Shown: positions 22,894 through 35,270 of the stretch, one piece after another
Layout of the letters: each line of letters starts with the position of its first letter
Numbering within the stretch: the stretch's first letter is position 1
DNA from: Patella vulgata
Taxonomy: Eukaryota; Mollusca; Gastropoda; Patellidae
Assembly (NCBI RefSeq): GCF_932274485.2
Contig: NC_065882.2
Span: forward strand, 12,941,390-13,005,389
Reading direction: 5' to 3'
DNA length: 64,000 nt
Notes under the pieces: generated by a model
What the model was told of the DNA's origin: nothing
The model's database searches: none
The model's input: the letters and a program-made list of their open reading frames with translations, nothing else
Position numbers and translations under genes: made by a program

Positions 22894-23450
22894 AGATGGA
22901 TTATCTAAAGTAACTTCACAATGGTCAGCTATGACAGACACTGCTATTGTTTATTACCTCAGTCATAGCTGACCATTGTGAAGTTACCTTATAGCCCGTT
23001 CAGATGCTTATTTTTAAACCAGTTCATAATCGCTGTTTTTTTTAAGACAGCATCGTGTTGCGTTCACACGTACTATAAGCCAAACCAGTTTAATTATTCT
23101 GACCTCTTCGGTCGGAGGTTAGAGTTAACTATGCATGGGTAGCTTCATATTCTTTATTCGGTTCTCGCACGCTTTCGATAACATTGGCACTGTCTGACCC
23201 CGATATTTTCACAGGAATGTAACTAACTGCGTACTGCGTATGCTCAAAGCAAGCTGGAGCCAGGGTTTTTAAGCCAACCCAGTTTAAAATAAAAAGCCTT
23301 CTCGAAGACAGGTCGCGAGCTGAGGTTTTTAAACTGGTTTATTTGCCCCACATTCACGTTCAGACGCTTAAGTTAAACTGGTTTAACGATCCCAAGTGTT
23401 TTTAAACCAGTTCAACTTAAGCGTCTGAATGGGCTATGGATAATCCATCT
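22894..23450. mobile_element. Hairpin (foldback) element split by a second MITE
   Basis: The ends AGATGGATTATC and GATAATCCATCT are exact reverse complements. Inside the left end, 22911-22935 and 22962-22986 form a perfect 25-bp inverted repeat around a 26-bp loop. If the inner MITE at 22992-23436 is set aside, the two ends join into one hairpin with arms of about 42 bp. Confidence 0.75.
22992..23436. mobile_element. MITE with TAGCCCGTTCAGA-type inverted ends
   Basis: TAGCCCGTTCAGATGCTTA at the left pairs with TAAGCGTCTGAATGGGCTA at the right (two mismatches). The right part holds a further palindrome (TTCAGACGCTTAAGTT with its complement, 23356-23427). It may have a TA target duplication and has no ORF. 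Confidence 0.75.
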
Positions 23451-24214
23451 AGGGTGTAAGTCTACCCCTTAATATTGTGTGAATGGCTGTATGAAATACT
23501 ATCTGGTCATATTATTCATAGTTATCTATTTGAGAATAAAATTTAATTGCTTTAGGATATTACTAATCTGTTGCCTCATACAATAAATTTTTGGAAAATT
23601 CTTTCCTGGTACAAAAACATTTTTTCTTGTAAAATTATTTCTTTTTTTGTCTAACAAACTTCTATGAGGAAGTATACTTATACGAATATCTATACAAACA
23701 AGCTTATATGTGATTTTAATCTAAATAATGCATTTGTTTTATGTATGCTGGATTATAGGAAGACACTCTACAAACGCTTATTTCGTCTGACTAAAATCAC
23801 GACTGACAAAATATCAAAAGATAACAAGGAAACAATTTGATGTTAATTTAAAATTGATGCAAATAATAGGCTTAGAGTGGAATACAATACAAGCTTAAAA
23901 TCACAGAATACTTTTGAAGTAATTTTACGTTTCACTAATTTGATTATTTGATCCAAAAATAAACATCTCTAAATTCTATTTAAATAACGGATAATATTCT
24001 TACAAGAAACAAACATTAATTCATTTAAAAATATTAAATAACCACAGATAAATCCTTTTACAAACACTGTAGCTTATAGCACCGGCAGAATTTCAAATTC
24101 TACTAAATCTGATTAATAATTTCTAAATCTCCATGACAAAAAAAATAGAGTTCAGTATCTAATTTCCACTAAGTCAAGTATATTTGTTGAGCATCAACAA
24201 AAGCTAATGAGAAA

Positions 24215-24425
24215 TCTTATTGAGTTTAAAGGGCAAAAATTCTGGGTCAAAATTCAGTATTGCTGATCCTGACCCATGGAGATAACACCTTAAAAAAAAA
24301 AAACAAAAAAAAAAAAAAAAAACATTGGTCAAAATTAAGTCTTGGTGATCCTGACACAAGGGGATAACGCCCTCCAATAAAACCTTATGGTCAAAATTAA
24401 GTCTGGGTGATCCTGACCCCACTGT
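24215..24425 (+). repeat. Three tandem copies, about 65-95 bp, with an A run
   Basis: GGTCAAAATTAAGTC(T) followed by TGGTGATCCTGAC or a variant occurs three times, with GGATAACGCC-like sequence between copies and a long A run at 24293-24322. Confidence 0.75.
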
Positions 24426-24689
24426 AGTAGATGCACGATAATCAAGGTTAAGATTTATTTAGTCTCTTTATTATATCCTCGATTTTTTGTGACATAAATC
24501 TTAATTGTGGTGGCTTACTAAACATTAAGATATTTAAGTTTAAAAAGTTGATATTCAAGGTCAATTTATATATCTGCCTGGACTAGGGAGATTTTCTGGA
24601 TATTTTTTTTTTTTATAAATTCTTAGACCATTTCTATTCAAACTTTTGCAAGAATTAACACTATAGATATATAATCTGTAAATAGTCAG

Positions 24690-25022
24690 TTTGCTAAGGC
24701 CCTTCCCTAACCTTCGAAAACCTTGAATTTTACAGCAAGTCAGAGGAGAGGGATAGTTAGCTAAGGCCCTATCCCCAACCCCCGAAAACCTTCAATTTTA
24801 CAGCAAGTCAGAGGGATGGTTAGCTAAGGTCCATCCCCAACCTCTGAAAATTTGAATTTTACAATAAGTGAGAGGGATGGTTTGCCAAGGCCCATCCCCA
24901 ACCTCTGAAAACCTTGAATTTTACAGCAAGTGAGAGGGATGGTTTGCTAAGGCCCTATCCCCAACTTCCGGAAACTTTAAACTTTACAGCAAGTGAGAGG
25001 GATAGCAACCTCTGAATTTTAC
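24690..25022 (+). repeat. Tandem array, about 64-bp unit, five copies
   Basis: CTTGAATTTTACAGCAAGT, GAGAGGGATGGTT and GCTAAGGCCCTATCCCCAAC recur in order. The array ends about 70 bp downstream, in transcript direction, of the cassette exon at 25093-25155. Confidence 0.88.
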
Positions 25023-25092
25023 ATGGTAGAAATATTATCCAGTAAATCTCCCTTGAAAAATCACGATATATACTGTAGTCCAGGTTACTTAC

Positions 25093-25155
25093 TCTGTACA
25101 TAGTCAACGTAGCGGAACTGAACAGACACAACTGGCTGTTCAGACACATTATCTG
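25093..25155 (-). CDS. Lar: Probable cassette exon of the LAR-type gene, between signal peptide and Ig1
   Basis: Read on the minus strand, a good acceptor (GATTTTCTCAG) is followed by 63 nt of open frame and a near-consensus donor (ACAGA then GTAAGTAA). Phase is 1 at both ends, matching the exon before it (ends in G) and after it (begins GT). The inserted peptide reads roughly A-DNVSEQPVVSVQFRYVDYVQ-S and would place a short segment between the signal peptide and the PPRI start of Ig1. The acceptor is a tandem CAGCAG, so use of the second AG gives a 60-nt version lacking one alanine. I do not recognise the peptide, and vertebrate LAR proteins have nothing obvious here. Support is the paired splice sites, the frame and the phase match, not homology. 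Because it is symmetric, it could be skipped or included without changing the frame. Confidence 0.5.
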
Positions 25156-26764
25156 CTGAGAAAATCAAGTCAATTAATTTTATTGGTAATTTCTATTTTA
25201 AAAGGCTAAAATTAATGTCTATTTTAACACAGAAATCTTTTAGATTCTGATTTCCAAAAGGTCAATGCTTTTTTTATATTCAGAATTCATAATAGACTGT
25301 TTGTAGAAATTAAGTTATGTTTTCAGAAATTGTCAACGATTCTAATTAATTAGTCATTAATCTGCTTATATACATCAATTTTCTCCGTCCATTATGAAAC
25401 TTTAAAAACATAGAACTTTTATAAATCAAAATTTAATGAAATTTCTGTCTAGGAATGTCTGATAGTATTTCCAGCCTGTCACTTAGAAACTGAAACTGTA
25501 TCGCCAGTAATTCTCTGGCCAAATTTTATAAGAAGCATTTACTGTTTTTAACTATGCCGCTTGATAGAAAAGAGTTTTATGTCGATCTACCTTACAGCTG
25601 AAAATCACTTCCCATAATATCCATATTTTATTTTATCTCATTAACCAATGGTCATAAGTCACCATGTAATTTTATTATAAACTATTCAGAATGACGTCCT
25701 GGCTACGTAGACTCTAAAATCTTGCATTAAGTATCTCTACCTTTTGAATGAAATGAATCACTCTCTTTATTATAAGTATAACTCTCCTTATTTACCGAAT
25801 CCCTAACCTTGTACAACTTTTATAAGGAGAGTGATTTTTGAAGTTTTTTTCAGCTGACCAGTGGAATATTTAAAACAATGATTGAAGAATTATTAACTTT
25901 TATGAAAAATGCTGTCACGGTTTCTTTTTGATCTCGAAGACAAAACAAAACATAGATTATGTCAGAATTGTTAACGTATTAAGCCAGGAATCATTGTTGT
26001 ATTTTGACCCAATGTTTAACAGTGATCAGAGAATCTGAAAGACAAACTGAAAATCAATCAAAGTAAAAAGTAAAATGAACCGTCATTAATCTAAATGGTT
26101 TTCTTTTCGTGGGTCGTTTACGATTCGATCACGGATCATGAGTCATACGTTACAGACGCTTCTTGAAATATAAGAACAGACGACCTATCTATCTTCTTTG
26201 GCTAATCTATAAATTACTCAAATGATCGATGATAAATAACATTTCATTTGTTTGGTCAAAATAAAATTTAAAATGGTGCCTGTAAATAAATGACACTCGT
26301 TATAAGTCTTGATGGTTCAAAATACTACATACTTTAACAGAAGATAAACAAAATATTATTTAGAAAGAATATATACTGGACTGGAGAGGCAGAAGCATAT
26401 AGACTCCTTCTCCATAGTCTTCAATTCAACATAATGATCAAAATATAAATGATGATGAAATCTTTATACAGCAGCTACACAGGGTTGTTTTATTTAAAAT
26501 GAGATTAGCAGAGATGAGGATTTAATCCTTTTAATTTCAGTTTTATACCAAATTACAAACTGTGTTTTTACTAAATAATTGGGGACAGGGATTTGTCATG
26601 TTTTATTTTCTCTGTGTCTTTAGAATGTTTAATTGTGAAGTCCTTTGCTAAGATACATATTTCTAATTTTATCTCCTCTGGAAATTGATATCTAATTGTG
26701 GGGTTTTATGATTAGATAAATATTTCCTATTTTAGTTTTATCTTCTCTGGATATTTGTGATGCC
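25156..26764. other. Intron, no gene or element recognised
   Basis: AT-rich sequence with no repeat or open frame that I can classify. Confidence 0.45.
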
Positions 26765-27520
26765 TTATGTTGTATGTATCATTTGATCTGCCTGTGTTGT
26801 ATTTTGCTGTTCTCCTGTATTCAGTTCTGTGGTGTATGTATCATTTGTTCTGTCTATGTTGTATTTTGCTGTTCTCCTGTATTGAATGTCATGATTTATG
26901 TATCATTTGTTCTGTTCTGTATTTTGCTGTTCTCCTGTATTGAATGTCATGATTTATGTATCATTTGTTCTGTCTATGTTGTATTTTGCTGTTCTCCTGT
27001 ATTGAATGTCATGATTTATGTATCATTTGTTCTGTTCTGTATTTTGCTGTTCTCCTGTATTGAATGTCATGATTTATGTATCATTTGTTCTGTCTATGTT
27101 GTATTTTGCTGTTCTCCTGTATTGAATGTCATGATTTATGTATCATTTGTTCTGTTCTGTATTTTGCTGTTCTTCTGTATTCAGTTCTATGATTTATGTA
27201 TCATTTGTTCTGTTATGTTGCTGTTCTCCTGGATTGAATGTTTTATGATTTATGTATCATTTGTTCTGTTCTGTATTTTGCTGTTCTCCTGTATTGAATG
27301 TTATGTTGTATGTATCATTTGTTCTGTTCTGTATTTTGCTGTTCTCCTGTATTCAGTTCTATGATTTATGTATCATTTGTTCTGTTATGTTGCTGTTCTC
27401 CTGGATTGAATGTTTTATGATTTATGTATCATTTATTCTGTCTATGTTGCTGTTCTCCTGTATTGAATGTTATGGTGTATGTATCATTTGTTCTGTCTAT
27501 TCTCTTGTTTAGAAAGGGTA
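26765..27520 (+). repeat. Tandem array with a 120-bp dimeric higher-order unit
   Basis: Units of about 58 and 62 bp alternate, each built on TTGCTGTTCTCCTGTATTGA and TTTATGTATCATTTGTTCTG. The positions 26881, 27001 and 27121 repeat almost exactly at 120 bp. The 196-codon open frame at 26774-27364 is a product of the repeat. Confidence 0.93.
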
Positions 27521-27582
27521 TGGTCATGATGTTCTCCTATATTTGAATGTTAAAGTGTAGGTTTTATTTATGGTGATAATAA

Positions 27583-27812
27583 AGAGAGAGAGAGAGAAAT
27601 GGGGTTTAACGTCCACTCGACACAAACCAGGTCATTTCGGGACTAACATATGGTTTCATTTTATTTCAATAATTCGCTTGTGCGTAGGGGTCTTTAGCAG
27701 TGGGAGGAAACCGGAGGACCCGGACAAAACCCACGAGGTTGGACAAGCGAATCGCAACCACGCCAGCTGACGCAATGATAGACCGTATGATACAGCACGC
27801 ACGTGCTTGGTG
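27583..27812 (-). mobile_element. SINE family A with internal deletion
   Basis: GA run, ATGGGGTTTAACGTCCACTC, GTCTTTAGCAGTGGGAGG and the head part CCGTATGATACAGCACGCAC. The CCCTACTCCTTGTCACG section is missing. Confidence 0.88.
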
Positions 27813-27879
27813 AAATAAAATACACAGTAGAGCTCTAGGAACCCTTCCCAGGACAACACCCTAAAAAAAATATACTGCA

Positions 27880-28183
27880 GAGCCAAAACCTTAACGTTCA
27901 TCAGGATTTTCCGATGTGGTTTCCCTTTGTCAGTGGTGCCGGACGGAGGGCCTGACAAGGACAGCTGTCTAGTCATTCAGATGGGACAAAAACAAGGTCC
28001 CGTGTATACATTGGCCTGCACATAAAAGATCCCTTGGCATTTGGAATTCGATATAAGAGTAGGCCATAGTGCTGCTGTTCGGGGAAAATTTCCCTCATTG
28101 CACACTGAATGGCACACTTTATTAGCCCTGTCGGAGCAGAACTGCAGGACGTTAAACCCCATTTCATTTCATTTTATTTCCAA
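27880..28183 (+). mobile_element. SINE family B, nearly full body
   Basis: GATTTTCCGATGTGGTTTCC, GACAAGGACAGCTGTCTAGT, AAGATCCCTTGGCATTTGG, CCCTCATTGCACACTGAATG and the tail GGACGTTAAACCCCATTTC with ATTTC-like repeats. This is among the best preserved plus-strand copies. Confidence 0.85.
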
Positions 28184-28519
28184 AGTCATGATTATCGTGA
28201 AGTCGAGTACAAGAGATTTATACGGGTGATCTATGTAAATGGCAACATGGCGGATCATTCAATATATTCTACATTACATGTACACATAGCCATAAGTCAA
28301 ATACTTTCTTTCATCAAGGTAAAGAACAATGACGTTTATTGACATACTTTAACAGAGACTTAAATAATATTCAATAAATTAACTGTATCGGTCCAATCAA
28401 GCCATCAATCACTGTCAAAAATTCTCATCAATATCACATGACCCATCTATCATAAGTCGAGGGTTTTCAAATTTGACAGGTTAATACAGGGGATTAACAA
28501 AATCAAACCTTTGATCACA

Positions 28520-28990
28520 TACCAACATCAAAGTTTGGTTGGAGTTGTGGAATTTGATATAATATTGTCAAAAATTTAATCCATAACCAATCGCGCCATA
28601 ACATCTTCTAATTTTGAACCAATCAGAACGTCTGACAGTATCTGTGTCTCTTGAAGTAATCTATGATTTTTAACTTTGGGTGTAGTGGTCGAATTTGATA
28701 TAGTAGTGTCAAAAATTCAATCATGCCAAACTTCAGATCATATTCTTTAGCCTAAAATGTGACATAACATTAGGCAATTTTAAACCAATCAGAATGTTAG
28801 ACACTATCTGTGATAATCCTTAATTTGTAACTTCTTGGTGTAGTTGTCGGATCAGATATAATATTGCCCAAATTTAATCCTGAACAAATCGTGCCATACA
28901 TCAGATCTTATTCTTTTGCATAAAATCTCACATAACATTGGGTAATTTTAAACCAATCAGAATATCTGACACAATCTTTGACTCTCGAAA
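28520..28990 (+). repeat. Tandem repeat, about 167-bp unit, nearly three copies
   Basis: AACCAATCAGAA occurs at 28617, 28783 and 28951, each preceded by TTTTGAACC/TTTTAAACC and followed by a T-C-TGACA(C/G) motif. GAATTTGATATAATATTG-like segments precede each copy. Confidence 0.85.
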
Positions 28991-29097
28991 TACAGTACAT
29001 TTGATACTACCAAAACATATCCCTCTTTTCGAAACTAAACATAATCCTAAATCTTTCAGGTAGAGCTTATAGTCTGCGATTTTTCCCTAAATCAAAG

Positions 29098-29305
29098 ATG
29101 AGAGAGACAGAGAGAATAATGGGGTTTAACATCCACTCAACACAAACTAGGTCCTTTTGGGACTAATATATATGGTTCAAATTTATTTCAATCATGCACT
29201 TGCACATAGGGGTATTTAGTGGTGGCAGGAAACTGGAAGATGAGGAGAAAGCCCATGAGGTTGGACAGGGGACTCTACTCCTTTGTCACATACAAGCGGG
29301 ACAAG
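29098..29305 (-). mobile_element. SINE family A, head-truncated
   Basis: ATGGGGTTTAACATCCACTC, ACTAGGTCCTTTTGGGACT and GAGGTTGGACAGGGGACTCT are present. The tRNA-like head is not. Confidence 0.83.
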
Positions 29306-29641
29306 AACGACGAAATATATAGCTTACTAATTTATCTGGAGATTTCACACGCAGCTTACAGTTTTCCTATCAATATCGTGAAATTTAATAGTTATGGAAA
29401 CCAAATCTCTTCTGTAGGAGGGTATTAAAAGTCAGGGAAAGCCATAAATACATGATTTATCATTCTAAAAGAACTTTAATTATCAGATCTATCAAATATA
29501 TTTGGACTTGATGGACTTGTGGACTGTATTTCTTTTCTGGAAGGCTAAATTAATGGTTAATCTAAGAGGAAGCAACAATCACCACACCTTAAATCAATTT
29601 CTTCTATTACCACAGTTACAAAAACACATTTATTTACTAGA

Positions 29642-29915
29642 CAGACAGAGAGAGGGAGAGAAATGGGGTTTAACGTCCACTCAACACAAACTTGGCCTTT
29701 CAGGATTAACATATGGTTCAATTTCAAAATTTCAATAATTCGCTAATGCATATGGGTCTTTAGCAGTGGGAGGAAACTGGAGGACCCGGAGAAAACCCAA
29801 TAGGTTGGACAGGCGACCCTACTCCTTGTCACGTACAACCGGGAATCGAAAGCAAGCCACTTGACTCAATAACAGACCTTCTGATCTAACTCTCTCGCCG
29901 ACAATCCCCACCCCC
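29642..29915 (-). mobile_element. SINE family A, nearly full length
   Basis: It runs from a GA-rich tail through GGTCTTTAGCAGTGGGAGG and GTCACGTACAACCGGGAATC to TAACAGACCTTCTGATCTAA. The head is diverged. Confidence 0.85.
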
Positions 29916-30292
29916 TCCGCCGTCCTTCCACGAAGCCATCAAATATGTCTGAAAAATGGAAATGTCGATCAGCGACTATAATCACAGAATAAAAGAAGCT
30001 AGGTCTTTAAAAACAGATGTAATTAACTCTTAGACATGTGTGAATGTCTAGGAACACAAATGAAGTTAAACAAATTTGATCAATTCCGTATAGTTTTAAT
30101 CATCATTAAAAAAAAAAAAAAGACATATTTATTCAAATGTCTGTGGCCTACTATCATCGAAGTTTTGTTTAGTTAATCTTAAAACATTTGTTTTTTTTAT
30201 AGGAATTGCTTAATAGTGTTCAACATCTTGTTAGGTTAAACTCAGATAGCTATTTCCAGATCTAGGCACCACCACTCAGTATCTTAGTGAAA

Positions 30293-30338
30293 TGAAATGA
30301 GGTTTAACGAATTAACGTCCTACTTTTCCGCATCATCC
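30293..30338 (-). mobile_element. SINE family B fragment used as a target by SINE A
   Basis: GAAATGAAATGAGGTTTAAC and CCTACTTTTCCGCATCATCC match the reversed tail of family B. A short continuation, AGGAAGAC, follows the inserted SINE A. Confidence 0.65.
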
Positions 30339-30347
30339 AGAGCTAAG

Positions 30348-30635
30348 AGAGAGAGAGAGAGAGAGAAATGGGGTTTTACGTCCACTTGACACAAACTAGG
30401 TCATTTCGGTACTAACATATGGTTTCATTTTTTATTTCAATAATTCGCTTGTACGTAGGGGTCTTTAGCAGTGTGAGGAAAACGGAGGACCCAGAGAAAA
30501 CCTACGGTGTTGGACAGGCGACCCTACTCCTTGTCACGTTCAACCAGGGATTCGAAACCCCGCCAGTTGACTCAATGACAGGCCTTATGATACAGTGCGC
30601 ACATGCTAACCATTCGGCCATCCAACCCCCCTTCT
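30348..30635 (-). mobile_element. SINE family A, full length, with 9-bp target duplication
   Basis: A 288-bp copy from the GA tail to the head end CCATTCGGCCATCCAACCCC. AGAGCTAAG flanks it at 30339-30347 and 30636-30644, fixing the element ends. Confidence 0.92.
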
Positions 30636-30825
30636 AGAGCTAAGGAAGACAGGTGTTTGGTGTTTATGAAAATGGGGTTTAACATCCAGGCTAATGAATT
30701 GATTATGGAAAGGGAATACCTATGCTGATAGTTGGTATCTGCACTTCCCTCCCAAGCGTTCGACTTTTCTAAAAACCCAAATCCTACAGCACAACATAGG
30801 CTCTATGAAATACAATCACTAAATA

Positions 30826-31055
30826 ACAGAGAGAGGGAGGGAGGGAGAGAGGAGGAGAGAGGAGAGGGACTGGGTTTAAGGCCAACTTAACATTGTCTCT
30901 TCGTAACTAATATATGATATGGTTTCGTTTTATTTCAATAATTTGCTTGGTTGTATGGGTCTTTAGCAGTGAGAGGATCCAGAGGAATCCCATGCAGTTA
31001 GGAAGGCATCCCTATTGTTACATACAAATGTGGGATTGAAACCACACCTTTTTTA
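30826..31055 (-). mobile_element. SINE family A, old and diverged
   Basis: A GA/GGA-rich run, GGGTTTAAGGCC, TTTATTTCAATAATTTGCTT, GGGTCTTTAGCAGTGAGAGG and a CCCTATTGTTACATAC part remain. Confidence 0.72.
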
Positions 31056-31879
31056 CTCTATGGAAAAAAAAATGGACACAATGAATGCTGAAATGGATTA
31101 TTTACAACTTTCCAAATAAGTCCTATTTCTATTCCAAATAATCAATTTTCATGATATGATATTGATCATGCATGAAATCAGTGTTTAGATTTTAATTTTG
31201 AATAACTACAACTGATGTTCCCTAGACTTTGGGCAGTCCTTTAAAAAATCATTTTATCAGGCATGGGCAAGTTCAAGGAAGATATATTGCACTACGTGTT
31301 TGGAAATCTTGCCAGCCCATCACCACTACCAAGTACCACAAACGACCAGATGTATGGACAAAAAATATATTTTCCTCCTCCGCTGTTTATTGCACATAAA
31401 ATATTATTTTTTGATTATCTTTATTTTTCTGGCACCACAAAGGTTGTCATGAACTAATTGACCGAGAAAATATTACACCCCACGGCATATTGACTTCTCC
31501 CCGTGATGACTCGTGGCAAAGGTCGCGGCATAACAGAAATGTTTCATCTTATTTGTTTGCCATTGTAATAGAAGACAAAACCAAATGGGAATAATTTCAT
31601 TAGATAAATATTTAATAACAGAGATTATGATTGGTTGTAATTGACTAATGGCCTCCAGTCTTAATAATGAAGTTTTGACCTGTTAAAGCATGTTTCGTCC
31701 ATTGTTCTAAAGTTCGGGCGACATAATGCGATGTTTAATCATTTTAATTATATTTGTTCAACTAAAATCCATTCAGTTTACGTATTTCTATGTATGTGAT
31801 ATTTACAAATATGTTACTACAAATATTTGAAATAAAACAGTGATGACAGAAATCTTAAATATCATATGGATTTAAATAC

Positions 31880-32092
31880 AAAATGAAATGTGGTTTAACA
31901 TCCTACAGTTCTGCTCCGACTCGGCTTATGAAGACGGGCATATGCCATACAGTGTGCTATGAGGGAAATTTTGCCTAGACAGCGGCACTACAGCCTACTC
32001 TTATATCAAATTCCAACTGACAAGGTATCTTTTATGTGCACACCAATGTGTACACTGGACCTTGTTTTTTTGTCCCATCTGAACGACTATAT
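31880..32092 (-). mobile_element. SINE family B, 3' two thirds
   Basis: AAATGAAATGTGGTTTAACA, GCATATGCCATACAGTGTGC, GAGGGAAATTTTGCCTAGAC, CAAATTCCAACTGACAAGG and GTGTACACTGGACCTTG occur in order. Confidence 0.85.
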
Positions 32093-32874
32093 GTTGGGCC
32101 GGATTAAGACCCACAGAGGCCCTAAGAACTTACAAGATTTTGGTGCCCGCATATAAATATGTATATATGTAATTCAAAACATAAACAATAATACACCACA
32201 AACAACCCAAGCATGTGATTAGAGTTTTTCTGGGATTTTATACACGTCATTATTAATTGCGACAAAACAGGACGGACGGGGGCGATGACAATATACGGCC
32301 ACATTTCAATGTGGGCGTATAAAAAAACAAACACAATGAAAAACTAACTAAAAGTTCTAAATTCTTTTTTAAATTAAATATTTTAAATTTGGCATCTAAC
32401 AAATTTGCTTAACGGTTAATCACGCAACAGCATAGGCCTAGCCTATTTTCGGATCTAAAAATCACTCCTTACATGAATAAAGAAATAGTCTTAATTGGAT
32501 TCATTTCTCATTTCTTGAAGATTTTTCAAAAAAAATATTTTTTCATGAATCGGTTTTTGATTCCAAAGTATGGGAGGAGAGAAACCTTTGTAAATCTTTT
32601 CTTCTAAAGGTCATTACTAAAATATTTTTTTCCTAATATGTTTCTATATTTTTATTCAATAATATTAAGTAGGTGTTTAATATCACGCCTGGAGTTTATA
32701 AAATATCTAATCCTATTGTTTGTTTGATCCATAAATATACTGGTCATTGTTACTGGAATATTTCAGTGACAGAAATATCAAACTCTGTACGAGTGGGAGT
32801 CAATTCTATAGGGATTTTAATACTATAGGAAATGAAATGGGGGTTTTAAGTCCTACCTTTTCTTCTCCATGCAG

Positions 32875-32879
<5 letters not shown>

Positions 32880-32908
<29 letters not shown>

Positions 32909-33147
32909 GGGGTTTAACATCCACTCGACACAAACTAGGTCATTTCGGGACTAACATGGTTCAATTTTATTTCCATAATTCGCTTGCGCGTAGGGGTCTT
33001 TAGCAGTGGGAGGAAACCAGAGGACCCGGAGAAAACTCACGAGGTTGGACAGGCGACCCTACTTCTTGTCACGTATAACCGGGGAATCGAAAGCACACCA
33101 GTTGACTCAATGACAGACTTTATGAAACAGCGTGCACTTGCTAAAAA
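32880..33147 (-). mobile_element. SINE family A, nearly full length, inside a SINE B remnant
   Basis: A long GA run, ACTAGGTCATTTCGGGACT, GGTCTTTAGCAGTGGGAGG and ATGAAACAGCGTGCACTTGC. Just to the left, GAAATGGGGGTTTTAAGTCC is a family B tail. Confidence 0.88.
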
Positions 33148-34600
33148 AGAAATTCCTCATGAGACTTGTTATCAAAATCATGAAGAACTAAAAAAATTTA
33201 AGCGGTTTGGCATGCGGTTTATGTTTTGAATACTATAATATTTCAGACCTCGCACAATAACAACCATCATAGCCTTGCGGAAAACTCGTTTTAGTTAATG
33301 ATCGATTCATTCTGAAAATTAAGGTGTCGACGAAAATTGTCGGACAAATAGCCTGTTCCCCAACTGAGATTGGCCCTCTATGCCTATTTTATTTTGGTAG
33401 CCTACCATTTTAAGAATTAATAGTTTTTAAACTAAGAAATGAGGTGGTTTGTATGACCATAATGTAGCCTGTTTTAACTCCATGCAAAGACTGGATGTGG
33501 ATATTTTTGAAGTCATAAATTAATGAAAATATTGCTACTTTATATGTGGCTAGTTTCCAGATCTATCATAAAAGACTACTATGCCATTCGAACAACACTT
33601 TTATTATCAGAATGAATAAATCTCTGTGTAATGTTGTACTCAAATGCACTTTTATTTCCCACGTATTAGAATATCTAGTGAATGTATCACTCGTATTATT
33701 TACAGATGTTCAAACCAAATTCCTTTTAAATCAATTAAATGGTCCAGGACTAATTCAATTGAATTTAATTAAGGACGCTTTTGTGTCCTGTTGGAAATCT
33801 AATCGCATACACTGCTATGAATGCTATTAAGTATCCTATACAAAAACATTTGACGATTTTTTAAAAAAAGAAACTTCATAAATAACAACATTAGTTTCAT
33901 TAATTTTCTGCCATCTTTACAAAATGTATGATTTTATATGTCTGCATAAAGTGTTTTTTGTGCAGGATGTATTATCTGCGGAGAATAAATCTGTTTAGTC
34001 ATGGAAATTTCTTTACGCTGATTTCGTCAAGTGTGTAATAAGAATTGCTAATTTCCTGTCATCTCACTCCGCAGTTTCTTTCTCCAGACAAAATCGCGCA
34101 GAATGAAAACTAATGTAGGCATTATTCAGACATCTTATCTCAATCAGTTTCTGATCTTTTTCAACGGAATTTGATGGCATTTAAACCGACCACCCCAATA
34201 GTGTAAAATAAAGAACTTTGGTTTCTATGGTTACCTGTTTGACAGAGTGTGTTCGGAAAGCGCCTGCTTTATAACATCGTGATTTTATCAATGATTGATT
34301 TAACCAATCAAATAAAGGACGGAGGATACCAAACAACTCCCACATGGGTACACGCGGGACAATAATGGAGGCATCATTAAATGGTTAATTTACCCAATAA
34401 AATTAATCTTGGGTTAACAAATGATCTCGATAAATTAGTTTACATGAACCTTTTAAACTAGAATAAAATTGATCAAAATGGCCGACTTATGTTGCAGATT
34501 TACACTAAAGACAAAACTAAAACAAATCAATTAATTAAAGTCTCTGCTGTCATTCGAGGAATTGTTAATTCGCTTCAAAATACAAGGGTATGAAAATTGA
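33148..34600. other. Intron, nothing recognised
   Basis: No SINE, tandem array or exon-like sequence. The open frame at 33546-33830 is not recognisable. Confidence 0.45.
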
Positions 34601-34870
34601 ATCACTGGAGAGAGAGAGAGAGAGAGAGACAGACAGAGAGAGAGAGAGAGACAGAGAGAGGGGGGGGGGAGATTGCTTCAACATTCACTTAACACAAACT
34701 CACTTAACACAAACAATTAAGTCATTTCGGGACCAGTATATTGTACAATTTTTCTTTAATGATTTGCTTGCACTTCGGGGTTCTAGGAGAAAAGTCACAA
34801 GTTTAATCGGGGGGGGGGGGGGGAATCCAAACCATGCTACTTGACTCAATGACAGACCTTATGTTCTAAA
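34601..34870 (-). mobile_element. SINE family A, diverged, with expanded G run
   Basis: GA-rich run, ACTCACTTAACACAAAC (partly duplicated), TTAAGTCATTTCGGGACC and GACTCAATGACAGACCTTAT. The box B area has become a run of Gs near 34809-34823. Confidence 0.75.
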
Positions 34871-35270
34871 GCAAATTTCTTAAAAACCTTGTCTTTTTTT
34901 TTTAAACTAGTTTCAAAATAAGCCTCTAAACCACCTATTAGTATAATCATTGCATGATAAACAAGACTACACCAGATGGAACTACACTACCAAATGGAAT
35001 CTGAACAACTCTAAATTTGATAATCTATACTAGATGACTATTAAGATCTTGACCAGATCTCTATCTAGTAGTCACAATCAAAAAGACATGAATATTCACA
35101 TGTGAATATGGAGGTGCTGGTTGAAAGAGGCTATCTAATCATCTGGTCAAATGACAGTCTCAAGTAGCGACAGGGTCATGACCCCAGGCTAAATACATGT
35201 CAATGTTTAATCCACTGATATGAGAAGTAAAGTAAGCTCAACTGATCTGTTTCTTTTCTTCTTCCTTTCC

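Noticed and set aside
26774-27364. A 196-codon open frame resembling a multi-pass membrane protein
   Set aside because: It is produced entirely by the 58/62-bp tandem repeat, and the peptide repeats with the DNA unit.
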